From NCBI GenBank assembly GCA_004794785.1, contig SJOL01006492.1, forward strand, positions 4,963 to 68,962: a stretch of DNA of 64,000 nucleotides, written 5' to 3'. The notes under the pieces are model-generated. The model was not told where the DNA came from, ran no database searches, and worked only from the letters and a program-made list of their open reading frames with translations. The DNA is from Opisthorchis felineus (Eukaryota > Platyhelminthes > Trematoda > Opisthorchiida > Opisthorchiidae). The position numbers were made by a program, and so were the translations under genes. This document shows, piece by piece, positions 1 to 10,010 of this stretch. The number at the start of each line of letters is the position of its first letter. Within the stretch, counting starts at the first letter, position 1.

Positions 1-38
<38 letters not shown>
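1..38. repeat. (TA)19 microsatellite
   Basis: Nineteen uninterrupted TA dinucleotides open the window, so the tract may continue to the left. It is a simple sequence repeat with no sign of function. Confidence 0.97.
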
Positions 39-40
<2 letters not shown>

Positions 41-699
41 AACTACGGATATGGTGAAATCGGGTCTGCTTCCATAGGCATATTGCACCACCGTGCTGAA
101 ATCGTCGGCTGTCGCATGGTGGTAGGCACGATGAACGCGCTCTCTCCCACAACCATACTCACTTCATTCTTAAACATCCACGTAAGGACATCCCCTGCAA
201 CTTATTTTGGTAACCACGAATTAGCGTTTTCATTTTGTCGGACAGCTGCACTGCCATACTTATTTACCAAACGGATCTGGTCTTGGGACATAAATAAGAA
301 TTTAATTTATGTGTATCGCAATCACTTATGTAGTGCGCAACGTTGGTCCAATTCAGTGTCAAGCGAAAAAAACGATTCTACACATTGAACCCTTGTCACC
401 AAAACAAAAACCAAACAAATAGAAAATAGCATTCAGGCCAAAATACACGTTGATTATGTGATGCGTCCCCTTTTCCACTTTAAATTGCGCATGAGTTTAG
501 AGGTAACACAACAGCATACGGAAGTGTCTGGATGAGACATTTTAGCCTGCGTAATGAATGTGCACGTGTACATCATCAAAAGCAAACTGACTGTAGATGG
601 ATGTAATCAAAGGACGCCTGAACAGGTCACCAGATCTACGTAAACTTGTGCTAAGTGTAAGCAGGAATGTGCATCGTATCGATCTTTTTTTAACCATAC
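39..699. other. Unrecognised non-coding sequence
   Basis: I see no domain, splice-framed exon or repeat here. The longest reading frames (about 100 codons) have no recognisable motif and no convincing splice edges. Confidence 0.4.
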
Positions 700-1080
700 T
701 TCACTCAGCCTGATTCGGTTCGTAATCTTCGGAATTCAAAGTATTTCCACTGGAACATTGTTTGAAGCACCGCAGCTTTTGTCGCCAAGTGCTGCTTTTT
801 AAAACCAGTAGTTCTGTTAGGCAAACGACTATCGAAAGCGGCCATAAACCGCATTAGATATATCCCTCAGCACTTTGATCACTCAGCGACTGAATGCATA
901 TGCGTTAAATTTTATGTGTATTGAGAAACCGGGACAGCGCATAAACACCCATTCATCAGTCCAACGCCTCTCAGTTATTTGCGTCTTTGAAGAAGGTCAA
1001 TGTTGCCCGAAAAATTTGATGCATCCTAAATTCGTGTACGATAAAATCAATAGTATTTCAGAAAGGACAGAGATAAGCCT
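700..1080. repeat. Diverged partial copy of the 5' mosaic repeat (block S2)
   Basis: This block aligns by eye with 8450-8760 and 17180-17470. Shared landmarks in the same order are a TTTGAAGCAC/GGTTGAAGCAC stretch, GCGGCCATA, the ATATAT plus C/T-rich segment, CAACTGAAT or GACTGAATGC, and TTTGCGTC. Identity is clearly lower than between the other two copies. It precedes block S1 of the next unit, which suggests the tail of an earlier tandem unit. No coding function is evident. Confidence 0.65.
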
Positions 1081-1559
1081 ATAGAGCTGCCGGTAGTTGC
1101 GGAAAACAAAAATTAACCGAACAACTCCATGCAGCGCAAGCGCCATACAAAACGGAAAGACTTAATTTGCAGAATAAAACATACTCCTCCAACCTAGTTT
1201 CCATAGGACCGCTAAGAAATTCCCCGACAAATATCGAGACTAGTGTTTAAAATAATATAGTGTTATAACCCAAAGAATAACTGAGACAGACGGAGATTAA
1301 AGTTCGCGCTCATAAAGACGCCATGTGCTTTGAACACAGCTGTGCTTCTGCCGGTATTTTCTGAATCGTTTTGTAAACCACGGAATGTCATAAATGTTCT
1401 TCTCAGCCGTGTATTACTTGTGTGGATGTGGTGTGAAATAATCCTTAATTTCTTGTCCTTCAGAAACTGGGACTCCCACTTTTAAATTGTCAGGTCCCGA
1501 GTGAATTGTCAATCGGCTGCATAATTGTAACACCATTTATGTATAAAAAATGAACTTTC
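1081..1559. other. Unrecognised non-coding sequence
   Basis: No gene, RNA or repeat could be supported in this stretch. Confidence 0.4.
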
Positions 1560-1830
1560 TGCAACAAAGATGTTAATTTCGTTGCCAATTCATTACATAA
1601 CTGACAAAAATAGTATTTGCGTGTATCCGATTATGAACACGCCGCAATATTTTTTTCATGCACAACTTTGTAATCTCACGGAAGCCACGCAACGTTTACA
1701 ACAGCAGGTTGTGAATTCTTATTACGAACGTCATATAATGCCACCACCATTTGTCATTCAAAATCTACTCTGTAAAAATGAGTGCTTATACGGCGACGAT
1801 ATTTCGTAATTGATAATGATTGTGGTGATT
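1560..1830. repeat. Diverged repeat block S4, copy 1
   Basis: The right half, from about 1690, aligns with 12490-12700. Both contain an ACAACAGCAGGTTGTGAATT / ACAAAAGCAGGTCGTGAGTT type segment, followed by similar spacing to a CATTTGTCATTCAAAAT / CATTCGTGATTGAAATT type segment. A 79-codon reading frame covers it, but the other copy does not keep that frame, so I treat it as non-coding repeat. Confidence 0.5.
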
Positions 1831-1959
1831 TGGTTCCGATGTTTTCGTTGGTTTGATTAGAAACGAAATAAAGTTTTGCTCCAGTGGGGAAACCTATGTT
1901 AGGTTTGCCGATCTACAGCTCGGAATTTAATGCGTAGAAACATGCCGACCGCATGTGAT

Positions 1960-3545
1960 GCTGAGCTGGCAATCACAACGAATCGGAGGAACGCATTGGC
2001 CAATTGTATTCACAACCTTCCTAGCTTACCTTTACTGCCTGCGCAAACCTCAAAAGCCTGTCATTAGTTCCGGCAAGCCGGTAACATTCTGATGCAAATC
2101 GAAATTACCATTGATTAATCATTTTGTTTGATTTAAATCACCAGCAGCAAACGGTAAGTGTGTGACACACAAAAAACTATTTGGTAACCATGCATCATGC
2201 GTCTGAAGATTGCTTGTTCATGCAACCACTAGTTGTGACAAACAATAGGGCATCAGAATCAGACATATACTGCATCAGATAAGTTTTTTCAAAACTTGAA
2301 CACAGCAATTTCGACATAGTGCCTTTCATTAATAACTGTTGGAAAGCCTAATGGAAAACCGCTCAATTATTTCTATCATTGGTGAAATTATTTTACGTTG
2401 GTTTGGTTACAGGTATGATGCGTACGATATTTATGTAGAATACATTTTGGGTACGGAAAAGCATGGCTTCCCTCGATGTAGCGCGAGCAGTTTACCGGAC
2501 TTGATGCCTTCGATCGCGGAAAACTCTTAGTTCCCTAAAGTGGTTCGACTGCGCGAGCTGAATTTTCCCACCTCCAGTAAACCCGCAATCACATACAGTG
2601 CTGTTCGATATATATTATTTGTGTTTGACAGAAACATCCGGCAGTATTGATACCAATGGCCGAATACACGCCAATAAATATGTCAAAATTGCAAATGCCC
2701 TCTAGAGAACGGATAGTATTCAAATTTACGCATGCGTCGTATGGATTATTTGAGTGTGTATTACGGAAAATGCATACAAATATTCCACGCATGCATGTGG
2801 TACCCCTTGCATTTGCTTTAGAGTTCGCCGCGAGGTTCATCGTACGTAAATATGATACTTTCCTGTTACCATGCCAGCTGGTGGTGGGTTGGAACTGCAA
2901 TGAATCATCTCATTGGACCATCACTCTCGGAGGAAGGTGGTGAGCTTGAACTGCATATAGTCACCTGATAGTAACCGCGTTCATGTGCCACATTCAACCC
3001 TACACAATGCTAGCACCACAATTCTGCCGACGTTTACTGTAATGGAGAATATAGTGACGACGTTTGTCCATTATTTGAGTTAATTCATTTTAAAGATGAA
3101 ATCATTTCGCGAGATAGTGCAGAACTGGGCGTCTCTGGTTAGTCTATCCGAAAATTGTTTTGATTGTTGCTTTTTGTGCACAACCACTATCTCATCGCAA
3201 CCACCTGACTAATGAGTGCCTGATGCCCCGCAATGAACTATCTCCGGTGTTGATATCTTCCATGAACAATTGTGTGGTGAGATATATGTACAATGGTGCA
3301 AAGCAAGTCATACTTCGCGAATTTCGTCATTTGCTTGACAACGTGTTTAGACAATGAAAATAACATGAGGGGCCGGCTCGACATCCAGGAAAAGTTGGAG
3401 GCTACTGTGTCTCCTGCGCGTGTATCTATCCATGGAATATCAACCCAAAGCCAAAGCTTAATTGCACCCAGTAAATGTATATGCATGGTAACCAAACGAA
3501 TATCAAGGTACACTTAGGTCAACTGTGTGCAGAATTCGTGTAGTG
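1960..3545. repeat. Mosaic repeat block S1, copy A (diverged)
   Basis: This block aligns in order with 15990-16905. Landmarks are CAACCTTCCTAGCTTA, AAGCCTGTCATTA, a 20-bp TTTGATTTAAATCACCAGCA segment, GGTAAGTGTGTGACACA, TACGGAAAAT, GTGCCACATT, TTTGCTTGACA and CTCCTGCGCGTGTATCTATC. Copy A carries extra sequence between the landmarks, for example 2165-2730. The last 145 bp (about 3400-3545) reappear on the other side of the gypsy element at 8040-8185. No stable reading frame is shared between the copies. Confidence 0.75.
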
Positions 3546-3590
3546 ACAAGGATTATTTATTCGCATTTATTCGTGTGTGATCGTATTACG

Positions 3591-3896
3591 TGTAATGTTG
3601 GATAATACTGATGAGGCGTGCGAGTAGTATATGGTTTTCTCGTAACATTGCATTGATCTGATAGGAGGTGGGATTTATTGCTGAATTTGTGGAACTGCAT
3701 TGCAGCATTCGTTTACAATTGCGTGATTGTCAATCAATATCCAGGAAAGTCCAAGAAGGCGCGTTCTAGGGGAAAACGGATAATCTTTTTAAAACAGGGT
3801 GCATATGAGAGTTTTACTTTCCTGTCGGACGGTTTGTACTGTTCACTTGTTGTTTTCTGATAAACAATTCCGCGGTGAAGGGCTTTCTCCCTTTCA
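3591..3896 (+). repeat. 5' LTR of gypsy copy 1
   Basis: The LTR is 306 bp with TG...CA ends. It aligns end to end with 7728-8031 and with the two LTRs of copy 2. Near its 3' end it holds GATAAA in the position where the other LTRs carry AATAAA, the likely polyadenylation signal. It begins just after TATTACG. Confidence 0.9.
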
Positions 3897-3917
3897 TTCG
3901 GTGCGGGCACCAGTATA
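3897..3917 (+). promoter_or_regulatory. Primer-binding-site region of gypsy copy 1
   Basis: The sequence directly after the 5' LTR should bind the tRNA primer. It reads TTCGGTGCGGGCACCAG, against TTGGGTGCCATGACC in copy 2, so it is degenerate. I cannot assign the primer tRNA. An ATG at 3918 follows almost at once and could be the old gag start. Confidence 0.5.
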
Positions 3918-4570
3918 ATGGTGAAGATACCATGGCCACAGCCTTTCGAGGATGACGGGGTTTGCGGACCTTCCTGGGGGATTTCAAGGAGGTTGCGGGG
4001 GCTGCTGGCCAGGAGACCGACCGGGGTAATTTGGTGGCACTGGAGACCTTCCAGAGAGGCCGGGCTAAGGCTGCCCTAGATATAGCCAGAAGGGGCTCTC
4101 GGAAAATGGAATGGGCCGCGGTGAAGGAAGCTTGCAGCGGTCCCTGACACACCGGCCAAACGCCAGGAGGCTATGAGGCGGTTCAAGAGTGCCAGGATGG
4201 AACCTGGATGTAGCCCAACGGTGTTGTTCGCTAGCCTGCAGCAGTCGCTGGATCGGGCCTTGCCGTGACTGGACGGAGTGTCGCTTCAGCAGTTGCTGTC
4301 TGACCATTTCGTTGCAGGGGTTAAGCTTGCGCTTCGTGCCCAGTGGAGTGTGGGGCACCTGGTGCATCGGGCACGGGAATGGCCGAGGTGCCAGTGCCCA
4401 CGTTGCAGTCGCAGGAGAACAGGTATTATGCAACATTAGAGGGTCTCACTAACGACGTGAGCCAACCAGCTAAACAGCTAGAATCTACCAAGACAGAATC
4501 GCGGGGGCACGCTTGAACGAGCCGATGCTACAAGTGTAACATGCCTGGCCATTTTAAGAATCGATGTCCT
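3918..4570 (+). pseudogene. Gag remnant with CCHC zinc knuckle (gypsy copy 1)
   Basis: Gag forms the particle and binds the element's RNA. The frame from the ATG at 3918 shifts near 3960 into an open stretch (3962-4147) containing DFKEVAGAAG and GNLVALETFQRGRAKAALD, which match the minus-strand copy. Downstream, a retroviral-type knuckle C-X2-C-X4-H-X4-C is intact at 4526-4567 (CYKCNMPGHFKNRC). The part between is in several frames. The protein cannot be made whole from this copy. Confidence 0.85.
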
Positions 4571-4659
4571 CGTACATGAGCACTTGAAAATAATTTAACC
4601 TTAGATTACACCTCTTTTCCGGGATGGGTTGCGGTTAGTGCAGTAACGCAGGCTACAAT

Positions 4660-4905
4660 ACAGGCCGTTATCGAGATAGACGGGAAGAGGGAGCTGAATC
4701 TGATTTATACAGGAGCACAGATATGGCTGAGAAAAGAAGAAAAGAAGCTGAATGCAAACCGTGTGCGCTGGCCGTGAGAGTGGTGTGTGGATACCTGCTG
4801 GAAATTGACGGATTGTAAATGAACTCAATGCGCCTAGACGACAGGTCCGTGCAGCACGAGTTTCTGATCAGCCCCGACGTAGAGCAGACAATCTTGGCTG
4901 ATTTT
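4660..4905 (+). pseudogene. Aspartic protease remnant (gypsy copy 1), catalytic Asp lost
   Basis: The position just after gag and the stretch IDGKRELNLIYTGA identify the retroelement protease, which cleaves the polyprotein. The family motif is D-T/S-G. Here the codon at 4706-4708 is TAT, so the catalytic aspartate is tyrosine. Stops follow within the next 30 codons. Copy 2 has the aspartate but an altered glycine at the same motif. Confidence 0.75.
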
Positions 4906-5139
4906 CTCAAGAGCGTAGAATCCGTGTTTGAGATACTGCGGGGAAAACTGGTGACAAAATATGGCGCAGTAAAGCCTGAAGGTTACCCAAGCACTGTCGT
5001 GAGAGCGCTGTATGTCTGAATGCTTCCCTTTTGTAAGGTGCCGCCAGCAGAGCCCTTGGTTGAGGAACACTCCAAACTCCGAAGATCCGGTTAACTCCTG
5101 TCCGCGAATTGAACACGAAATTCCCATCTCGTCCAAACT

Positions 5140-5860
5140 CATTTGACCTTACGGCCCATTTACGGAAGGAGGTCCATAAACAAGTTCAAGAGCTGTTGAA
5201 AAACTGCATAATCGAGGAAGCCAACAGTGCCTACAACCCCCCGGTTGTGCTCGCAAAGAAGGCGAACTAAAATACCGGTTTTACATGGATTTCTGGGGTG
5301 TGATTGAGCTGACCTTAAATCGGGTCGTAGCTGTCCCTTCGGTGGAGAAAATTTTCGACTTCCTCCAACATTCCCGATAATTCACGGAATTCGAATTGCG
5401 TTCCCGATACTGGCAACTATCTATCAAGACAGAAGACCGGGAGAAAACGGCGTTAACCTTTCGGGACACCCAATTTCAATTTAGAAGAATGCCATTTGGT
5501 TTGTCAGGGGCACCATTCACATTCAGGTGATTGATGCTGCGTCTAACGAAGGTCTACAGAATGTTGCCGTGTACGGACATGATATCATTGTGTACTGCAA
5601 TTCGGAACCAGAGCGTAGAGTTCACTTGAGGGCCGTATTGAAGCGTATCCGGAAGGCTGGCCTGCGGATAAATGATGTTAAGACACAGATCGCTCGGTGT
5701 TCCGTGACTCTGCTTGGTCATAGAGTGGGTCACGGCGAGATTAACCCACTGGCAGAGAAACTGACAAACTCTGGGATTGTGCTGTCCCTAATTCAAAGCG
5801 ATCCCTACGGCAGCTTCTTGGACGAGCAACATGATACACCCGGTTTGTGAAGGATTTCAA
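5140..5860 (+). pseudogene. Reverse transcriptase remnant (gypsy copy 1), YGHD in place of YGDD
   Basis: This region aligns with the RT of copy 2. Visible pieces are RFYMDFWGVIELTLNRVVAV near 5275, and a longer frame (5527-5850) with NVAVYGHDIIVYCNSEPERR, then AGLRINDVKTQIARCSVTLL and GHRVGHGEINPLAEKL. The last two are the usual connection between the palm and the sequence after it. The catalytic YXDD box at 5572-5583 reads Y-G-H-D, so the first metal-binding aspartate is histidine. Frameshifts lie near 5270 and 5520. Confidence 0.88.
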
Positions 5861-5989
5861 CAAGAATGCTGCTCCACTGTACGGCTTTCATGGGCAAAAT
5901 CGAAAATTCCCATGAACGAGGGAAGCACATGAGGCTTTTGAACATGTCAATGCGCGGATACTGGATCAGCAACCGACCCTGAAACTGGC

Positions 5990-6360
5990 CATGGTCAAAG
6001 AGATGTTTACTGTTGCAACGGACTCCAGTGACTTTGTATCGGTGCACTTCTATAGCAGAGGAATAGGATTACCGAATGTGCCAGTCGCGACCTGACTAAA
6101 GCTGAGCAGAAGTACTCAGCTATTGATAAATAATGGTTAGCGATCATCTGGGTGGTGGATAAGTGGAGGCCATACATGCTCGGACAAAGATATCATGTCG
6201 AAACTAGTCACAAACCCCTGGGGTTGGATCACGACCACCAGAGATCCTCGGGGAAAGCTCGCACGCTGGGCACTCCGATTGCCAGCGTAAGACTTCAGGA
6301 TCTGGCACGTACCATGGAGGGAGAACCACCTGGCTGATTGGCTGTCAAGACCAGAGGCTG
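5990..6360 (+). pseudogene. RNase H remnant (gypsy copy 1)
   Basis: The sequence begins with FTVATDSSDFVS (the TDAS-type motif of gypsy RNase H) and includes the segments RYHVETSHKPLGLDHDHQ and ENHLADWLSRPEAE, which typically close the domain. Several frames are used and stops interrupt it. The linker to integrase runs to about 6600. Confidence 0.78.
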
Positions 6361-6602
6361 AAGAAGAGGCCCTTAGGATCATCATCGGTGCCAATAGCCT
6401 CGTCGTCGAACTGGATCCCGGGAGGTTGTTGCAACTTCAACGGTAGGATCCTGTGTTACGGAAGGTCTCAGCCGCTTTGAACGATGGAAGGAGTATGGAG
6501 AACGGAGAGCGAGACAACGAATGAGAATCGTTCCGGAATCACTTCGATAGCCTGAATCTGAGTGAATCTGGGATAATTTCTTGAAACGCCACTGATTCTG
6601 AT

Positions 6603-7690
6603 GTGCTGCCCGTGATACCTGGCACCTTGAGACGAAAGCTTATTTTCGAATGCCACGATACAGCAAACACACGGTGCACCAAGACGTACGACTTATTTCG
6701 GCAGAGGGCCTACTGGCCCGGGATGAGAAGTAAGGTGATGTATCATGTTGTTTCCTGTAAGCGGTGCCAGCTAGTGAAAGGGAACACGACAAAGGTACCC
6801 CATTCCATGGAACCCATTCCTGTATCAGAAATCGGCCAGTAATGGTCCGCCGATGTCATGGGCCCCTTTCCAGTGGCAACGAGCGGAAATCAACACATCG
6901 TGACAATGGCACAACACCCGTCGCAGTAGGTCGGGGTGGCAGCCGTGCCAAATAAACGGAACGACGATCAGCTGAGCGGTGATGCATTACATCGTGGCCA
7001 ACCACGTAGTGGCAAAATGATCATAACCGATCACGGGTCTTGCTTAGAGAGCGATGAGTTTAGGAGTTGCTTGCAGAAGCTGGACATCGGACGGCTGAGG
7101 ACGGAACCATATCATCCGCAAACAAATGATCTGGCCGAACGCAATAACCAAAAAATCAACGAGCGCCTGCCGGTTAAAGGAGGTGACTGGGAAGTGAACC
7201 TGCCGATGGTGTTGCTAGCACATCGTGCTTCCATAGAGCCAACGGCTGGCAAGTCACCGTTAATGGACATATACGGTCGACATCCGCGTATTTGGTTGAT
7301 TAGGAAATTGGGTTGTGGCCCGCAAATCGCATGTCTCCGGAGGAGCTAGGAGAGAAAAGGAGGAAAGCTAACGAGAACTTGTCCGCCGTTCGGGAAAGGA
7401 CTAGACAGAAAACGGCAAGTAGAAAGACAAAACCGATCCGCATGGGCGTGAAGGTCAAGTGGAAGGATCATCAGAATCCTGGAAGGAGTGGACTGGGGTA
7501 GCCGATCGGGGTAGTCTATTGCAAGGTCCGTTTGTCGTTACAGACCGTCGGGGGGAAGTCTATACAGTTCAAGTTGGTCACGGGTCGAAACGAGTAAGTG
7601 GGATTCAGCTTCGGAAGTGGAAAGATTCACCTAAAGAGCTGAAGAAAAGACCAGATGCTGGCGGCCGACCTAACCGGCGTAAATAGAAAT
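6603..7690 (+). pseudogene. Integrase remnant (gypsy copy 1) with D,D35E triad still visible
   Basis: Integrase inserts the DNA copy. An HHCC-type N-terminus is seen: His at 6654-6656, and Cys-X2-Cys at 6756-6767 (CKRC). The second His is not evident. A TAA at 6840-6842 stops the frame just before WSADVMGPFPV, whose Asp is at 6852-6854. After a frameshift, ITDHG gives the second Asp at 7029-7031, and DLAERNNQ gives the Glu at 7137-7139, exactly 35 residues later. A GPY/F-like tail (GPFVVTDRRGEVYTVQ) ends near 7685. The triad residues survive although the frame does not. Confidence 0.88.
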
Positions 7691-7710
7691 TGGGTGGCAT
7701 GCAAGCGACC

Positions 7711-7727
7711 TATAAAAGGGGAAGTTG
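7711..7727 (+). promoter_or_regulatory. Polypurine tract of gypsy copy 1
   Basis: AAAAGGGGAAGTTG lies directly before the 3' LTR and corresponds to AAAGGGGGAAGTTG before the 3' LTR of copy 2. It is the expected primer for plus-strand DNA synthesis, and it fixes the LTR start at TGTAAC. Confidence 0.75.
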
Positions 7728-8031
7728 TGTAACGGTGGATACCACTGATGAGGCATGCGAGTAGCGTGTGGCTTTCTCGTGACTTTGCCCTGATCTGATA
7801 GAAGGTAAGGTTTATTACGAAAATTGTGGAACTGCACCGCAGCCCTCGTTTACAATTACGTGATAGTCAATCAATATGCAAGAAAGGCCAAGAATGCCAT
7901 TCTCGAAGAAAGCGGATACTCATTTTTTAAGCAAGTTGCATTGAGAAGTTTCGTTTCCTCTCCGACAGTTTGTAAGTGCTCAGTTGGTCTTATAATAAAA
8001 AATTCCATGGCGAAGTGCTTTCGTACTTTCA
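7728..8031 (+). repeat. 3' LTR of gypsy copy 1
   Basis: The LTR is 304 bp, TG...CA, and pairs with 3591-3896. It contains the AATAAAA signal near 7992. Host repeat sequence starts at the next base. Confidence 0.9.
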
Positions 8032-8882
8032 ATATCTCGCCTGCGACTGTATCTATCTATGGAAAATCAACCTAGAGCCAATGTTTAATTCCACCGAGTA
8101 AATGTATGTGCATGCTAACCAAACGAATATCAAGTTTAACTTGGGCCCACTGTGTGCAGAATTTGTATTGTGACGGTATGTATACCTTGGTCCTGAACCA
8201 ATGTTTCCAGCTAACAAGGTCCCACCGGGAACGTCCAGATGAGTGCCGTGCTTTTGCATATTAAACAGGCACGAGTGCGAGATCACGCCCAATATCAATT
8301 GACATGCACGCAGTTCAACGATGCCTTAAGCGTTGGCGTGTTTTACATGAATCCCACGAGTTAAGCATTTTGTATGCTTGCTTTTGCTTGCATAGACACT
8401 GCAGCAGGCAGTAAGTATAGCCAACGATAATCATGATCACATTTTTTGGTACCCGTTGGTATTTTCCAGAATATAAATCCTGTTACGAAAACACAATTGG
8501 TTGAAGCACGGCAACATATGCCGGGGAACGTATTACCGTGCGTCTATGCATCCAGAAATCAAGTTAGGAAGCGGCCATATGCTGCATAGGATATATCTGT
8601 CAAAACTGTGAACCATGAGCAACTGAATACTTGTGCGTTATACGTATCAACTATCGAGAAGCGCGAACAATGCACATAATTGTTTGAATCAGTCGGACGC
8701 GTCGCGGTCATTTGCGTCATGTGTATTAGATTTTCAACTGGCTGATATTACTCAATACATTATGCTTTGAAGAGGCTTATGTATATTTGTGCTAAAGCTA
8801 TCCGTCAATCGACTCTAGTGAACCAGTATTTAGCACCTTTGTTGGAATTGCTTCGCACACTGCGTGATCGTGAAATGCAACC
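8032..8882. repeat. Mosaic repeat block S2, copy A (near-identical to 16757-17608)
   Basis: From 8068 to 8882 the sequence matches 16792-17608 with only about 25 differences by eye (roughly 97%). Homology continues more weakly left to the LTR edge and stops abruptly after ATGCAACC at 8882. The first 145 bp also match 3400-3545 at lower identity. Confidence 0.9.
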
Positions 8883-9640
8883 ACGGTTCTCCAATATATG
8901 TCTTCTTTTGTATTTGGACTTTTCTGTTGCTAGCAATGAAATATTGTTTCAGCGCCTTGGGTCGAGGCCAGTTAAGTATACGTTGTCGTTCGCTTGAGAG
9001 TTTGATAAGAAAGCTTTTAACTTGTCTGCTGCCGGTCAATATGTTTCTCAAAGGGTGATGATCGAGTGGCAGTAGTCTCATTAAATTTTACACTCCGCTA
9101 ACGCAGTAGATTGTCGCCCATGAGAAAAAAGGGCAGTCTACATTCTGGAGCAGGTAACCCAACAATACACAATGTAGCCGAACTCTGGGCCGACAAGGTG
9201 AAATTGCCCGGCTAATCTTGCGTAGCACGTCTTACCAATTTGCCGGTGGAAATCTTACCTAGGCCATGAAATAAAACTTAAGCAGAAAAATAATTTGAAG
9301 AAAATGTCGTCAGCTGCATGTAGCCTGGTAAAAACACCGCTTCAAAAATCTACCCCTAATGAACAGAAACTAACCATGAATAGTTAGACAACAAGTATTT
9401 CGAAATAAAATTAACGTCATATTACGGCCATGTATGCGTGATGTACAAGGCGTTCCAGATTTGTTCAGCTATTGCTGATAAAAGTGGAAACTGCGGTTGT
9501 ATGTCTCGTTAGCGAGCTCCCTGACGCAACTGCGGACAAAAAACACGCGCAATAGACAAACACTGCGCTGCAGTTTCATCAGTCATGCCGCTGAACGATT
9601 TGTTCGCGCGTCGCCCAAAGCAAGAATTTAGGTCCAATTG
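8883..9640. other. Copy-specific insertion-like sequence
   Basis: This stretch lies between blocks S2 and S3 in copy A. Copy B has only about 140 unrelated bases there (17609-17750). I recognise no gene or element termini in it. Confidence 0.4.
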
Positions 9641-9649
9641 TATAGAGTT

Positions 9650-10010
9650 ATTACATACACTTAGTTAGAGAACGTGAGTGTTCTTCTGTGTGGTGGTGCC
9701 TAAACGTTTTGTGAATTCGACTACCGATGCCAGCACAACGCACCGACTTCTCCCGAAACTCAGCTAATTCTTCTCGACTGTAGGACATTAGGCAAACTTG
9801 GAACCACAAAAAATGATCCGTCATGTAAACGTAGAACTCATGAGCAAATAGTTCAGACAAGTCCATTTGGAACGTAGCTCTGTTGCAGCTCTTTTGAGAT
9901 TGGGTATGAGCAAATAGTGGCTTAATTATGGTAATAATTCTGGCGGTATCTTACCTCTTGTGCGTTCTACGTTCACGTACAGTTTGGATTTATTTGATAC
10001 AGGTTTCTCA
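9650..10010. repeat. Mosaic repeat block S3, copy A
   Basis: It aligns with 17750-18050. Shared segments include CGACTTCT...AACT.A.CTAATTCTTCTCGACTG, GGCAAACTTGGAACC, GCTCTGTTG...GCTCTTTTGA, and GTTCACGTACAGTTTGGATT followed by TATTTGATA. On the minus strand at 9744-9804 both copies keep one short open frame (see findings). Confidence 0.8.

Larger units (their letters stand above)
3591..8031 (+). mobile_element. Ty3/gypsy LTR retrotransposon, copy 1 (degenerate, full-length layout)
   Basis: This is a 4.44-kb element with two LTRs of about 305 bp that start TGTAA and end TTTCA, a primer-binding-site region, gag with a CCHC knuckle, protease, reverse transcriptase, RNase H, integrase and a GPY/F-like tail, then a polypurine tract. 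The PR-RT-RH-INT order places it in Ty3/gypsy. The LTRs differ from each other by roughly a fifth of positions, so the insertion is old. No 4-6 bp target duplication is seen: the flanks are TTACG and ATATC. The host flanks carry a shared 145-bp segment on both sides, which suggests later recombination. The pol region is broken by many frameshifts and stops. The same family occurs on the minus strand at 39131-42896. Confidence 0.93.

Noticed and set aside
2647..2943. 98-codon plus frame with a 103-codon frame opposite
   Set aside because: It lies inside repeat block S1, and the other copy (16400-16560) has stops in the matching frame.
9744..9804. eIF4E-binding-type motif (Y-x4-L) in the minus-strand frame
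   Set aside because: The hydrophobic residue after Leu is Ala, and the second copy replaces the Tyr with Cys, so the motif is not kept.
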